From: Planctomycetota bacterium
GTDB lineage: Bacteria; Planctomycetota; Planctomycetia; Pirellulales; Pirellulaceae
DNA length: 64,000 bases
NCBI GenBank assembly: GCA_026692865.1
Contig: JAPLNI010000057.1
Span: 62,001 to 126,000, forward strand
Reading direction: 5' to 3'
Part shown: positions 8,715 through 19,125 of the stretch, piece by piece
How positions within the stretch are numbered: the stretch's first letter is position 1
How the letters are laid out: each line of letters begins with the position of its first letter
Program-made: the position numbers and the translations under genes
Notes under the pieces: model-generated
Databases searched by the model: none
What the model was told of the DNA's origin: nothing
Seen by the model: the letters and a program-made list of their open reading frames with translations, nothing else

Positions 8715-9448
8715 TGTTTCTTTGCTCCATTACCTCTTGGTTGTCGTCCGCCGGGACCGTTCCGAGGTGGATTATCAGGAACGACGTTATTGAGGTTCCT
8801 AAAGTCCGCACGCTGCTTACCATCCGGTGGCGTTTTTACCACGGTACGAAACAAGACTGTATTGTCGATCGCAATGTCATCAGACCAAATAAACTTGGCG
8901 CCTTGAAAATCGTTGTCGAAATACGGCTGCTTGGGACCGACTTCCTCTTCTGAGTATTCTTTGGCGCGACTCCAAGTACTATCGTCAAAGTCGACACGGA
9001 ACCATCCTTCCGGTACAGGAATGCTTTCCACTCGAGGGTTTTTGGTATCGCGATTGACAGGACCCCATGAAAGCTTCTTTGCCTTCCAATCGCTGTTGGT
9101 CACGGTCCCATCACTAAACTTGAGAATAAATCCAGCATCACCGATGTTCGTGTTTGCGTACTCCATTCCTGTTATCAAATCAGCGTTATCCTTGGCCATC
9201 ACAGCGATAGTCATGGGATAACTAGGCAAGAGATCAACCGAGATGACGTTGTGAGGAATAAATGAAATCGAGTCGACAGCAACCAACTCGTCGTTGATGT
9301 AAAGAATGAACGAGTTATCTGCGTATATGTTTGCCTTGATCGTGTCGCTCATCTGAGGCTTGCGAATCTTCCCGCCTGCTGGAGCTTGAGCCCAAGTCGC
9401 GGACGAGGCTGTCGCTGTTAGTAAAGTCAACATTAAACAAAATCGCAT
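8711..9448 (-). CDS. Exported beta-rich protein of unknown function in the ECF operon
   Basis: The signal peptide is clear (MRFCLMLTLLTATASSATWA). The mature region (about residues 35-205) is rich in beta-strand patterns. It has features of a galactose-binding-like jelly-roll: NSFILYINDELV, a VDFDDSTWS segment where the pattern 'fDDSsW' is common to such domains, and KFIWSDDIAIDNTVLFR near the end. The C-terminal 35 residues are Pro/Gly/Asn/Arg-rich and likely disordered. It could bind a carbohydrate or act as a surface adaptor for the operon's enzymes; this is inference. It sits 6 nt after the FecR-like gene and overlaps the sulfatase start by 4 nt. Confidence 0.75.
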   Translation of the reverse strand: MRFCLMLTLLTATASSATWAQAPAGGKIRKPQMSDTIKANIYADNSFILYINDELVAVDSISFIPHNVISVDLLPSYPMTIAVMAKDNADLITGMEYANTNIGDAGFILKFSDGTVTNSDWKAKKLSWGPVNRDTKNPRVESIPVPEGWFRVDFDDSTWSRAKEYSEEEVGPKQPYFDNDFQGAKFIWSDDIAIDNTVLFRTVVKTPPDGKQRADFRNLNNVVPDNPPRNGPGGRQPRGNGAKKQ

Positions 9449-9454
9449 AAGTTA

Positions 9455-10477
9455 TTACTCTTTTTCAATAGGTCGATCAGAAGCATGATGGATACTGTGG
9501 TCAAAAAACTTTGGCGGCAACGGATTCTCCTCGACAAGAACCATTCGCAAATCCAAACGATCAGGCCCATAAGGCATATGAACAAAACGCATGTTTTGAA
9601 TTCTGCCAGTATTCGATTCGTAAGCGATCTCAACGCGTTGAGGCCCACGTTCGTTAGGCTTTTTCACCGCCGTCAGCAGTCGATAGGATTCGCCCACTTG
9701 GGCTTCAAACTCTTCGGGTCCAAGACTCGAAAGCTGGACGTCATAAGCCCGACGCAGACTTGCCAGACCATCATGGATGTTAGTAAGAGAAAGCGAACTT
9801 TCATGGCCGGGTAGATCTCGATTGAATCGGTTGAGATCGGTACTTACGCGAACAGGCCCCATGGGATTGACCGCCCAACTCAATTCGCCATCGCTTCCTG
9901 TAATGAAAGATGTACCGCTTTCAGTTTTGCGAATGAGTACAAATCGATTGTTTTCTCCGACATGCAGTGTCGCACCGTCCAGGGAAGGCTTCGGAGGACG
10001 TCTTTCTTCCTGGGTCGGCCATCGCATACCGTTTCGCTTTGGTGTAACCGTTTGTTCAACGAAGATTTTATAAGTTCGATCTGCAGACCGAACGTTTTGC
10101 ATGATGATTCGATCGAGCTCTCGAGATGCGGCAGACGCAGTTGCTTGTCCCAAAGTCAGCCAGAGTACTCCGAGACACAAAATGGCTATCGAGGCTGCCG
10201 TACCCAAAAGTGGAAGTGAGAATCCAATGGAACGCTCTGATTGACTCCAAGAAACCGGGCTCACGCGATCGGCTTCGATTTCGCTTTGCTCTTTGCCAAG
10301 ATCAACGAGAGCCGCCCTCATACGATCGTGAAGCATCGTTGCTTCCGCAAACTGTCTGGCGTGATCGATGTCAGCCTTAATCCAAGCATTGAGCGCGTCC
10401 TGCTCCTTGTCGCTAAGCACTTCGTCGAAGTACCCGTCGAAGTACGCATAGTTGAACTTGATCGGATTGCGTTTCAT
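9455..10477 (-). CDS. FecR-like membrane protein, putative anti-sigma partner
   Basis: The N-terminus (residues 10-50: FDGYFDEVLSDKEQDALNAW... A.QFAEATMLHDRM) matches the FecR N-terminal pattern of a cytoplasmic anti-sigma region. A single membrane segment lies at about residues 86-108 (LPLLGTAASIAILCLGVLWL). The remaining 230 residues would be periplasmic and beta-rich. This topology suits a sensor that holds the ECF factor and responds to an envelope signal. The start overlaps the sigma gene stop by 4 nt, supporting stoichiometric coupling. No canonical FecR domain is obvious after the membrane segment, so the sensor part may be a different type. Confidence 0.8.
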   Translation of the reverse strand: MKRNPIKFNYAYFDGYFDEVLSDKEQDALNAWIKADIDHARQFAEATMLHDRMRAALVDLGKEQSEIEADRVSPVSWSQSERSIGFSLPLLGTAASIAILCLGVLWLTLGQATASAASRELDRIIMQNVRSADRTYKIFVEQTVTPKRNGMRWPTQEERRPPKPSLDGATLHVGENNRFVLIRKTESGTSFITGSDGELSWAVNPMGPVRVSTDLNRFNRDLPGHESSLSLTNIHDGLASLRRAYDVQLSSLGPEEFEAQVGESYRLLTAVKKPNERGPQRVEIAYESNTGRIQNMRFVHMPYGPDRLDLRMVLVEENPLPPKFFDHSIHHASDRPIEKE

Positions 10478-10998
10478 CGTCTCGCTCCGTCTAGAGCCGC
10501 TTTGCGTTCGACGCAGCTTCGCAACTGCTCGCGAATGCGCTGAAGCGATTTAGCGACCGTATTGGCGGTCATACCGACGAGTCCTGCGATCATCGCTGGC
10601 TTCAGGTCACTCTCGTATCGAAGTTCGCATAACTTCCTAGCACGCCCTTCCAGCGTTCCCATGCAATCATGCAGGTAATCCAATTGCTGGACTCGCTCCG
10701 GCGATATCTTTTCAAATGCTGTAGCCAATAATTCAACGGTCTCGTCATCAAACACTAGCCGACTTCGGCGGCGTTCTCGCAAATAGGTTCCAATCTTATT
10801 TCTTGCAACTCCAATCGCCCATCCGTTAAAAGGACGGCTCGGATCGTACGTCGGAAAAGACTCAATGACAGCGATGGCGACTTCCTGAAGCACATCGTCG
10901 CGATCTCGGAAGTCCCGCACGACAGACGTGACGTAAGCCGAGACCACAGGCTGAGCCAGTGTCCATTGCCGCATTGCTTGTCGCGTATTGTCGTCCAT
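10474..10998 (-). CDS. ECF RNA polymerase sigma factor (Rhodopirellula/Verrucomicrobium type)
   Basis: This is a 174-aa ECF-family sigma factor, which directs RNA polymerase to a small regulon. Region 2 is visible at about residues 28-78: RDRDDVLQEVAIAVIESF, then RPFNGWAIGVARNKIGTYLRERRR. Region 4 with its helix-turn-helix is at about 125-162: LRYESDLKPAMIAGLVGM followed by TANTVAKSLQRIREQL. It is the first gene of the minus-strand unit and is immediately followed by the FecR-like gene. That is the usual arrangement for an ECF factor that controls its own operon. A perfect 8-bp hairpin lies 32 nt upstream of the start codon. Confidence 0.93.
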   Translation of the reverse strand: MDDNTRQAMRQWTLAQPVVSAYVTSVVRDFRDRDDVLQEVAIAVIESFPTYDPSRPFNGWAIGVARNKIGTYLRERRRSRLVFDDETVELLATAFEKISPERVQQLDYLHDCMGTLEGRARKLCELRYESDLKPAMIAGLVGMTANTVAKSLQRIREQLRSCVERKAALDGARR

Positions 10999-11029
10999 TT
11001 AAAACCTACCTGTAATACATCTGCCAGTT

Positions 11030-11049
11030 TCTTAGCGAAGCCGCTAAGA
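11030..11049. promoter_or_regulatory. Perfect 8-bp inverted repeat upstream of the ECF sigma gene
   Basis: tcttagcg (11030-11037), loop aagc, cgctaaga (11042-11049). It lies between the divergent sigma factor and DTW genes, 32 nt from the sigma start. No T-run follows on either strand, so it is not a classical terminator. It could be an operator or a 5' leader hairpin; function unproven. Confidence 0.4.
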
Positions 11050-11104
11050 TCATGACAGAAAATACGTATAGATTTCGAGAAATTTTGTTTTCCTGACCAC
11101 GTTT

Positions 11105-11758
11105 ATGAAACTGTTATTGGCTCCGCATCGATGCCCTGGCTGCGAAATTCGCAAGCCGCTTTGCTTCTGCTCGTGGATTCCGCAGATCGCTTTGAGGACT
11201 CGAATCATTGTTCTCATGCACACCAACGAAGAGGTACTGACGACGAATACGGCCAGATTGGCTACCAAAGCTCTGACCAATAGCGAGTTAAGAATTCGTG
11301 GTCGCAAAAATGAGCGAATGGCTACCAATGGTTTGGTCGCCCCCGACAGAACGTCTTTATTGCTCTACCCAAGTCCGATCGCAGTTGAGCTGAATCCGGA
11401 GTTTGTGTCCCAGATTAAGTCGCCCGTAAACTTGATTGTCCCCGATGGAAGTTGGCCACAAACAACACGATTCGTCCGTCGCGAACCTTCGCTTGAAGGT
11501 ATCCAGCATGTAAAGCTTAGCCCCGGCCCGCCGTCGGAGTATCGCTTAAGAACGCAACGAGATGACCAAAATCTTTGCACTTTGGAAGCCATCGCGCGAG
11601 CCATCGGAGCACTCGAGTCGATTGATGCTCAACATCAACTTGAAACTTTGCTTCGAGTACTCGTCGAAAGAACTCTTTGGTCGCGAGGAAAAATCAGCTC
11701 TTCGCAATGCTCTGTTAGTGGTATCCCCCCCGAAGCGTCGAATGGTTTAGCGAGCTGA
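11105..11758 (+). CDS. DTW-domain protein, tRNA-uridine aminocarboxypropyltransferase-like (TapT/TuaA type)
   Basis: DTW-domain enzymes transfer the 3-amino-3-carboxypropyl group of S-adenosylmethionine to a uridine in tRNA. The N-terminal Cys motif is C10-PG-C13 and LC20-F-C22. The motif that names the family appears as D114-G-S-W117, with Ser replacing Thr. The C-terminal LRTQRDDQNLCTLEAIARAI segment is the other conserved block. Length (217 aa) is normal. The ATG at 11105 has no clear Shine-Dalgarno. The 3' end overlaps the convergent P450 gene by 12 bases. Confidence 0.85.
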   Translation: MKLLLAPHRCPGCEIRKPLCFCSWIPQIALRTRIIVLMHTNEEVLTTNTARLATKALTNSELRIRGRKNERMATNGLVAPDRTSLLLYPSPIAVELNPEFVSQIKSPVNLIVPDGSWPQTTRFVRREPSLEGIQHVKLSPGPPSEYRLRTQRDDQNLCTLEAIARAIGALESIDAQHQLETLLRVLVERTLWSRGKISSSQCSVSGIPPEASNGLAS

Positions 11759-13132
11759 AACGAATCGAATTGGGACGCCACTTGATGGGCCGATGGTAAC
11801 ATTGCGACGTCTTGGAACAACTGGCGTAGTGTCGATCAACTCAACCTCATAACGCTTGAGAATTGTTCCGAGCACAATCGCCATTTCGTAGGAAGCAAAA
11901 GCGGCTCCAATGCATCTTCGATGGCCACCTCCAAATGGCATGTATTCGAAGGGAGAGTAGCTGCGTTCGATAAATCGTTCAGGACGAAAACTCTCGGGCT
12001 CGCTGTAAGTGTTTGGGTTATGATGGGCAAGCACGGTTGCCGGCGCTATCCCCATACCGGCAGGCAGGAAATAGCCCCCCAACTCCAAAGGCGATTTCAA
12101 CTTGCGAAGCGTTTCTGTTATGATCGGGTGTATTCGAAGGGTCTCTTGAATGGTTGCTTTGAGGTAAGGAGCCGCCGACATGCTTGTGGGACTGTTGTCA
12201 GCCATTGAGTCAAGCTCGTCCCTTAAAGTACCAAGTGAATCGGTGTTTTTATGAAGATGGTAGATTGCCCAAGTCAATGAAAGAGCCGTGGTCTCATGCC
12301 CAGCAAATAGGAACGTCATCAGTTCCGAATAAATGTGCTCGCGAGTAATTGCTTGGCCATCTTCGTAAGTCGCTCCGCAAAGCAAAGACAAGATATCATC
12401 GCTCTGATTATTGCCCTGTTGTCTTTGTTCAATGACTTTATCCAGCAGCAAGAACAGATTGGTCTTAGCCTTCTGCCACTGATCCCAGGGACTAAATCCC
12501 AAAAATGAAAAATGTGTCTTTTTCGAGAAGAACAGCAATGGTGAGCTGCTCGCGACGACCTTCCGGCTTGCTTCCATCAGTTGCCGTACAATCTCGCGAT
12601 CGCTTCCGCCAAAGATGGTTCTAACGATGACTTCAAGTGAAATGGCCGTCATCAAATCCAGAGTGAAAATGCTACCTTGGATTCGGTGCGCCTCGAATTG
12701 TTCGATGGCGCATTGCTGTATGCTCGCCCCATATGCCTTCATCCGATCACCATGGAACATAGGGATCATGAGTCGGCGTTCAAATCGGTGAGGCTCGCCT
12801 TCTAAAACTAGCATCGACCCACTCCCCATCAATGGAATGATTGTCGAGGTCGCAAAGGGAGCGTAAATCGACGGATCCTGCCCGTGAATGATGCGAAGAA
12901 GATCCTCGCGTCCCGTGACAACAACTGGACCGTTGAGAGCATTCAATAGAAAAGGATCACCATACTCATTAGCCCACGTTTCGAGAGCTTTTCGAGGATT
13001 TTGGATTAACTGAAGAGTTGGTCGCCAAGAACTACGCGGCCCCGGTGGCAACCGAGCTTCTCCTTGTTTAGATCGATGTCTAGATCGATTTTCAGATCCG
13101 TCCCCAGAAGTCGGTAGGAATGTGGGATCCAT
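11747..13132 (-). CDS. Cytochrome P450
   Basis: A heme-thiolate monooxygenase of 461 aa. Signature elements are present in order: the I-helix oxygen-binding segment AGHETT (277-282), the K-helix ETLR (330-333), the PERF segment (about 384-387) and the heme loop PFGGGHRRCIG with the ligand C407. The Pro-rich start LPPGP resembles the hinge of P450s. There is no clear N-terminal membrane anchor, which suggests a soluble enzyme. It is divergent from the UbiA-like gene (183-base spacer), so the two may be co-regulated and may act on the same lipid, although that is inference. Substrate and redox partner are not encoded next to it. Confidence 0.95.
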   Translation of the reverse strand: MDPTFLPTSGDGSENRSRHRSKQGEARLPPGPRSSWRPTLQLIQNPRKALETWANEYGDPFLLNALNGPVVVTGREDLLRIIHGQDPSIYAPFATSTIIPLMGSGSMLVLEGEPHRFERRLMIPMFHGDRMKAYGASIQQCAIEQFEAHRIQGSIFTLDLMTAISLEVIVRTIFGGSDREIVRQLMEASRKVVASSSPLLFFSKKTHFSFLGFSPWDQWQKAKTNLFLLLDKVIEQRQQGNNQSDDILSLLCGATYEDGQAITREHIYSELMTFLFAGHETTALSLTWAIYHLHKNTDSLGTLRDELDSMADNSPTSMSAAPYLKATIQETLRIHPIITETLRKLKSPLELGGYFLPAGMGIAPATVLAHHNPNTYSEPESFRPERFIERSYSPFEYMPFGGGHRRCIGAAFASYEMAIVLGTILKRYEVELIDTTPVVPRRRNVTIGPSSGVPIRFVSAR

Positions 13133-13315
13133 TCGTGATAGCTCCTAGATGAATTGTCGCCACCGAAAGACTTGCAAATTACTCAGTCTCTCTATTTATT
13201 TTTATATGTCTTTAGAAAAACAATGGCTATGGCTGCGACAAGATGACCACCTGTTGTTTCATCTCCGGAAGTATCGCTAGCTTCTAAGAGTTCGATCGTC
13301 TAAAAAGATTGAGAT

Positions 13316-14152
13316 ATGCATAATCAAAGTCTCGAAAATCGATGCAAGCTTGAACCATCGCGGTGTGGGTTTCAACTAGCGATTGGTCGTGCTTTGCTAA
13401 TCGGAATGTTGCTTCCCGCTGCTGCGTCGGTTTCCCTTTCTATAGCGTTGGGAGGACGAGAAGTCACGGGACTAGGGTTGATATTGATCGCCTCGGGAAC
13501 CATGGCTGCGTATGGATTGGACCGCCTGATCGACCATTGTGATAGCGACTCAAAAACACTTCGACGCATCGTTTTGATTTGTGTCGTTCTTGCTTCGCTC
13601 ACAGCAGGAGTAATTGCCTCTACCACTTGGTGGCGATTTCAAGTCTGTAGCGTATTGGCTCTGATCGCGGGTGGATATGTACCGCTGAAAAGATACGTTC
13701 CCAAAAACGTGTTGACGACAGCCGCTTGGACTACTGCAACTGCTACCCTTCCGTTCGCAAGTCAACCTTCGTTTCACCCTTCCTTCGCGTGGGCTGTGCT
13801 GACAGTCGCGTTGATCGTTTTGGCAAACACGATTCTTTGTGACATACCCGATGTTGAATCAGATCAACGAACGGGTGTGCGTGGAATTACGCCTCGATTT
13901 GGACCACGTGCTGGCGCTATCTCGGCGATGATTTGCGGGGCTTGCGCACTGATCGCCGCTTCTATCATCGTCAGTTTAGGGTTGATACTTACGTCGATCG
14001 CTCTGAGCATCCTAGCAATAGCCGCGATGAATCGGCCCGATCACAGAAGTATTCGATTGCTTGCAGACATCTTCGTGACGATACTACCCGGGCCTCTCGC
14101 ACTCATCGTACCACACAAGTCGATTTCCATCGTTGGAGTCTTCTTCGAGTAG
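13316..14152 (+). CDS. UbiA-like membrane prenyltransferase
   Basis: The protein is 278 aa with about eight hydrophobic segments. Two Asp-rich loops are in the positions expected for UbiA-type enzymes: YGLDRLIDHCDSD (about 65-77) and DIPDVESDQRTGVRGI (about 181-196, the better match). The family moves a prenyl chain from a diphosphate to an acceptor such as an aromatic ring or a lipid. The first motif is degenerate compared with the usual NDxxDxxxD, so the activity is uncertain. It is divergent from the P450 gene and lies 181 bases before katG. Confidence 0.7.
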   Translation: MHNQSLENRCKLEPSRCGFQLAIGRALLIGMLLPAAASVSLSIALGGREVTGLGLILIASGTMAAYGLDRLIDHCDSDSKTLRRIVLICVVLASLTAGVIASTTWWRFQVCSVLALIAGGYVPLKRYVPKNVLTTAAWTTATATLPFASQPSFHPSFAWAVLTVALIVLANTILCDIPDVESDQRTGVRGITPRFGPRAGAISAMICGACALIAASIIVSLGLILTSIALSILAIAAMNRPDHRSIRLLADIFVTILPGPLALIVPHKSISIVGVFFE

Positions 14153-14173
14153 TTTTCTTACGGTTATTCTGGT

Positions 14174-14220
14174 AACGCATGTGACGCATCAAATATATGC
14201 TGATAATGCATTGGACGCAT
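14174..14220. promoter_or_regulatory. Tandem operator-like repeat upstream of katG
   Basis: Two 16-base direct repeats, aacgcatgtgacgcat (14174-14189) and aatgcattggacgcat (14205-14220), lie 31 bases apart, close to three helical turns. Each contains two acgcat-like half-sites with 9-base spacing. They are 114 bases before the katG start. They do not fit the PerR or Fur consensus. A transcription factor site is the likeliest reading. Confidence 0.4.
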
Positions 14221-14306
14221 TGGTTTTTCCTGCAATACTTTTCCTTGTGCTATGCTGCTAATAGTGTTTGAGTTTCGCTGAAGGTTGAAAAGCTTTGCGG
14301 AAATGA

Positions 14307-16721
<2,415 letters not shown>

Positions 16722-16791
16722 GGTTGTTAAATTCTAAAGCTTCTACATTCCGTTCTTTAGAACGAATCTTAGATCAAATCTAGACAGGAGG

Positions 16792-16834
16792 TAGACCGAC
16801 GCAATAACGCGTCGGACTATCTCTTGTTTTTTTT
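16792..16834 (+). terminator. Rho-independent terminator of katG
   Basis: The stem ccgacgc (16796-16802) / gcgtcgg (16809-16815), extended by tag/cta after one mismatch, is followed by tctcttg and eight T. The remaining 244 bases to the next gene hold only a weak ggctttt/aaaagcc hairpin (16998-17029) and no gene. Confidence 0.85.
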
Positions 16835-17078
16835 CGGCATGTCGAATCTGAAAACATTTTCTGAATTGGATAATTCTCGCCTTGGAATTCAATCGGTCCC
16901 GAGCGGTTATCCTGAGTACTTGTGCGAATTCGGATTGCTACTACTTTAACGCGACTCGCGATCGGAGTTTCTAGACTTCGATAATTGCGATTAACGAGGC
17001 TTTTCCATTGAAAGGCATTCGAAAAAGCCTTATGGTAAACTAATGTCATTTCGAGCTTCGCAGCAAAAGAGAATTCGC

Positions 17079-19016
17079 ATGCACATTCGATCACTACTCT
17101 TGGCCCTAATTGCGTTTATTTGTTGGAATTCCTCGCCTCAGCCAACTTTCGCCCAGAAAAAAGGGGCTGCAAAGCCACAGCCAGTCAAGCTTCCGCCGAG
17201 TATCCTTCGCCCCAAAACGGGCGAGGTCATCAAGGTTGCTCCCATCGACAGATCAACGCGGGCTTCAGTGGAATCTGCTGCTGACCAGATTGATCAAATA
17301 CTGCAGAAGACTTGGACTGAAAAGGAAGTTAAGGCTAGGCCAGCTCTCAGGGACGAGCAGTATTTACGTCGCGTTTACCTCGAGATCGGTGGGCGGATTC
17401 CGACACTCGAGGAAGCGTCCGCTTTCATTCTTTCCAAGGCAAAAGACAAACGTGCAGAACTTCTCGATACGCTTCTCGAGAGTCCCGACTATGTAAGTCA
17501 TTTCTACAATTACTGGGCGGATATTTTGCGTCTGTGCGAGCGTCCCCAAGCGCAGCTCGTCATGGATCCTTACATGTCATACGTGAAGGAAAAAATTGCC
17601 GAAAACAAACCGTACGATAAGTGGGTTCACGAGATGCTCACCGCTACCGGCAAAGTCTGGGAAAATCCAGCAGTCGGCTTCCAGCTTCGTGATGATGGTA
17701 TGCCGCTTCCCTATGTCGACAATACGGTTCGAGTCTTTCTAGGAAAACAAATTGGTTGCGCTCAGTGCCATGATCATCCATTTGATTCGTGGACTCAAAA
17801 GCAGTTCTATGAGCTTGCCGCGTTCACAGCGGGGACTCGAACCAAGGCAACACCAGCTGATCTTGGTCTTCAAAAAACGGCAAACCCCGTGGGCGAACTT
17901 TTAAAGGAAGCTCGCTCAAAAGTTCCCGATGGAAAGCTAAAGACACCTATTCAAACCGTCTTGGTTGCCAATCGCTACGACGTGAATTTTGCGAACCGAG
18001 AATTGAAGCTGCCTCATGACTACGCCTATGATGACTCAAAGCCAAACACGCTGGTAAAGCCAAAAGTGCTTTGGGGAGATGTTCCTTCCAATGCCAAGGG
18101 AGCTGATCGCCGCGAACAGTTCGCAGCCTGGGTCACAAGTCGTGAAGATCGACAGTTCGCTCGCAACATCGCCAATCGCATGTGGAAAAAAATGATGGGA
18201 CGCGGAATTGTCGAGCCGATTGACGACTTCCGCCCCGAAAATCTACCGTCAAACCCTGAACTACTCGAACACCTCACCGATGAAGTGCTTCGATTGAACT
18301 TCGATCTTCGAGAGCTCGTACGGATCATCGCGACGACCAAAGCTTACCAACGTCTAGCAGTCATCCACGACGAGACGACGTTGGAACCCTATTACTTCGA
18401 AGCACCTGTCCTCCATCGAATGACTTCCGAGCAGCTTTGGGATTCGCTTTTAACCCTTATCGCTTACAACCAATGGGCCTATCAACGTCCAACGGCAAAA
18501 GAGCTTGCCGATGTTATCGAGCTCGATCTAGGCAAAGCAAAGTTAGCCGATGCTGAACGAGTGACTGAAAAGTTTGCGGCCACATTTAATCTCCCTGCGT
18601 ATAACAAAGAGCTCCAAAAACTCTGCGGATTTAAGGGACAACTCCTTGTTCGAGCTAGCGAAATCCCAACGCCAGTTCCGTTGAGCCACTTCTTGCGTCA
18701 GTTTGGACAAAGCGATCGTGAGTCTATCGAAGGTGGTCGAACATCCGCTACAGTTCCTCAAATTCTGACCATGTTCAATGGATCACTCACTCACATCCTG
18801 CTCGAAAAAGGCTCTGTGATTTACGACAACGTCATGAAGGCTCCTCGCGCTAAGGCAATTGATGTGATTTTTGTATCCATCCTTTCACACCTTCCGTCAG
18901 CAACTGACCGTGAGTTAGCGCAGAACGAGTTGAGGACCTCAGTCAGTCCCGAGGCTGGATACGGCAACCTAATTTGGGCTCTTCTGAATACTCGTGAATT
19001 CATCTTCATTCAGTAG
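17079..19016 (+). CDS. Exported DUF1549/DUF1553 protein with CxxCH motif
   Basis: The start at 17079 gives a signal peptide (MHIRSLLLALIAFICWN, cleavage near FAQ) and has AGAGAA about 9 nt before it; the in-frame ATG at 17043 does not. DUF1549 covers about residues 75-260, with LRRVYLEIGGRIPT and a YVSHFYNYWADILRL segment. It ends in IGCAQCHDHPFDSW, whose CxxCH could bind heme c. DUF1553 follows (about 340-640: REQFAAWVTSREDRQFARNIANRMW, and the LRELVRIIATTKAYQR block). This planctomycete protein family is always near DUF1501 proteins, as here. Role unknown; presumed extracytoplasmic oxidation or binding. Confidence 0.92.
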   Translation: MHIRSLLLALIAFICWNSSPQPTFAQKKGAAKPQPVKLPPSILRPKTGEVIKVAPIDRSTRASVESAADQIDQILQKTWTEKEVKARPALRDEQYLRRVYLEIGGRIPTLEEASAFILSKAKDKRAELLDTLLESPDYVSHFYNYWADILRLCERPQAQLVMDPYMSYVKEKIAENKPYDKWVHEMLTATGKVWENPAVGFQLRDDGMPLPYVDNTVRVFLGKQIGCAQCHDHPFDSWTQKQFYELAAFTAGTRTKATPADLGLQKTANPVGELLKEARSKVPDGKLKTPIQTVLVANRYDVNFANRELKLPHDYAYDDSKPNTLVKPKVLWGDVPSNAKGADRREQFAAWVTSREDRQFARNIANRMWKKMMGRGIVEPIDDFRPENLPSNPELLEHLTDEVLRLNFDLRELVRIIATTKAYQRLAVIHDETTLEPYYFEAPVLHRMTSEQLWDSLLTLIAYNQWAYQRPTAKELADVIELDLGKAKLADAERVTEKFAATFNLPAYNKELQKLCGFKGQLLVRASEIPTPVPLSHFLRQFGQSDRESIEGGRTSATVPQILTMFNGSLTHILLEKGSVIYDNVMKAPRAKAIDVIFVSILSHLPSATDRELAQNELRTSVSPEAGYGNLIWALLNTREFIFIQ

Positions 19017-19125
19017 TAATAAATAGTTCGGCTGTTGTCATCAGCCAACGGGTATTTCAGTTGTCTCGTTGCTTAACAAAAATCGTCAGCATCACAAATC
19101 GAAGAATCGCGAAAGTTAACGTATT

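Noticed and set aside
14174-14220. PerR or Fur box upstream of katG
   Set aside because: The repeats are GC-containing acgcat units and do not fit the AT-rich inverted-repeat consensus of PerR or Fur.
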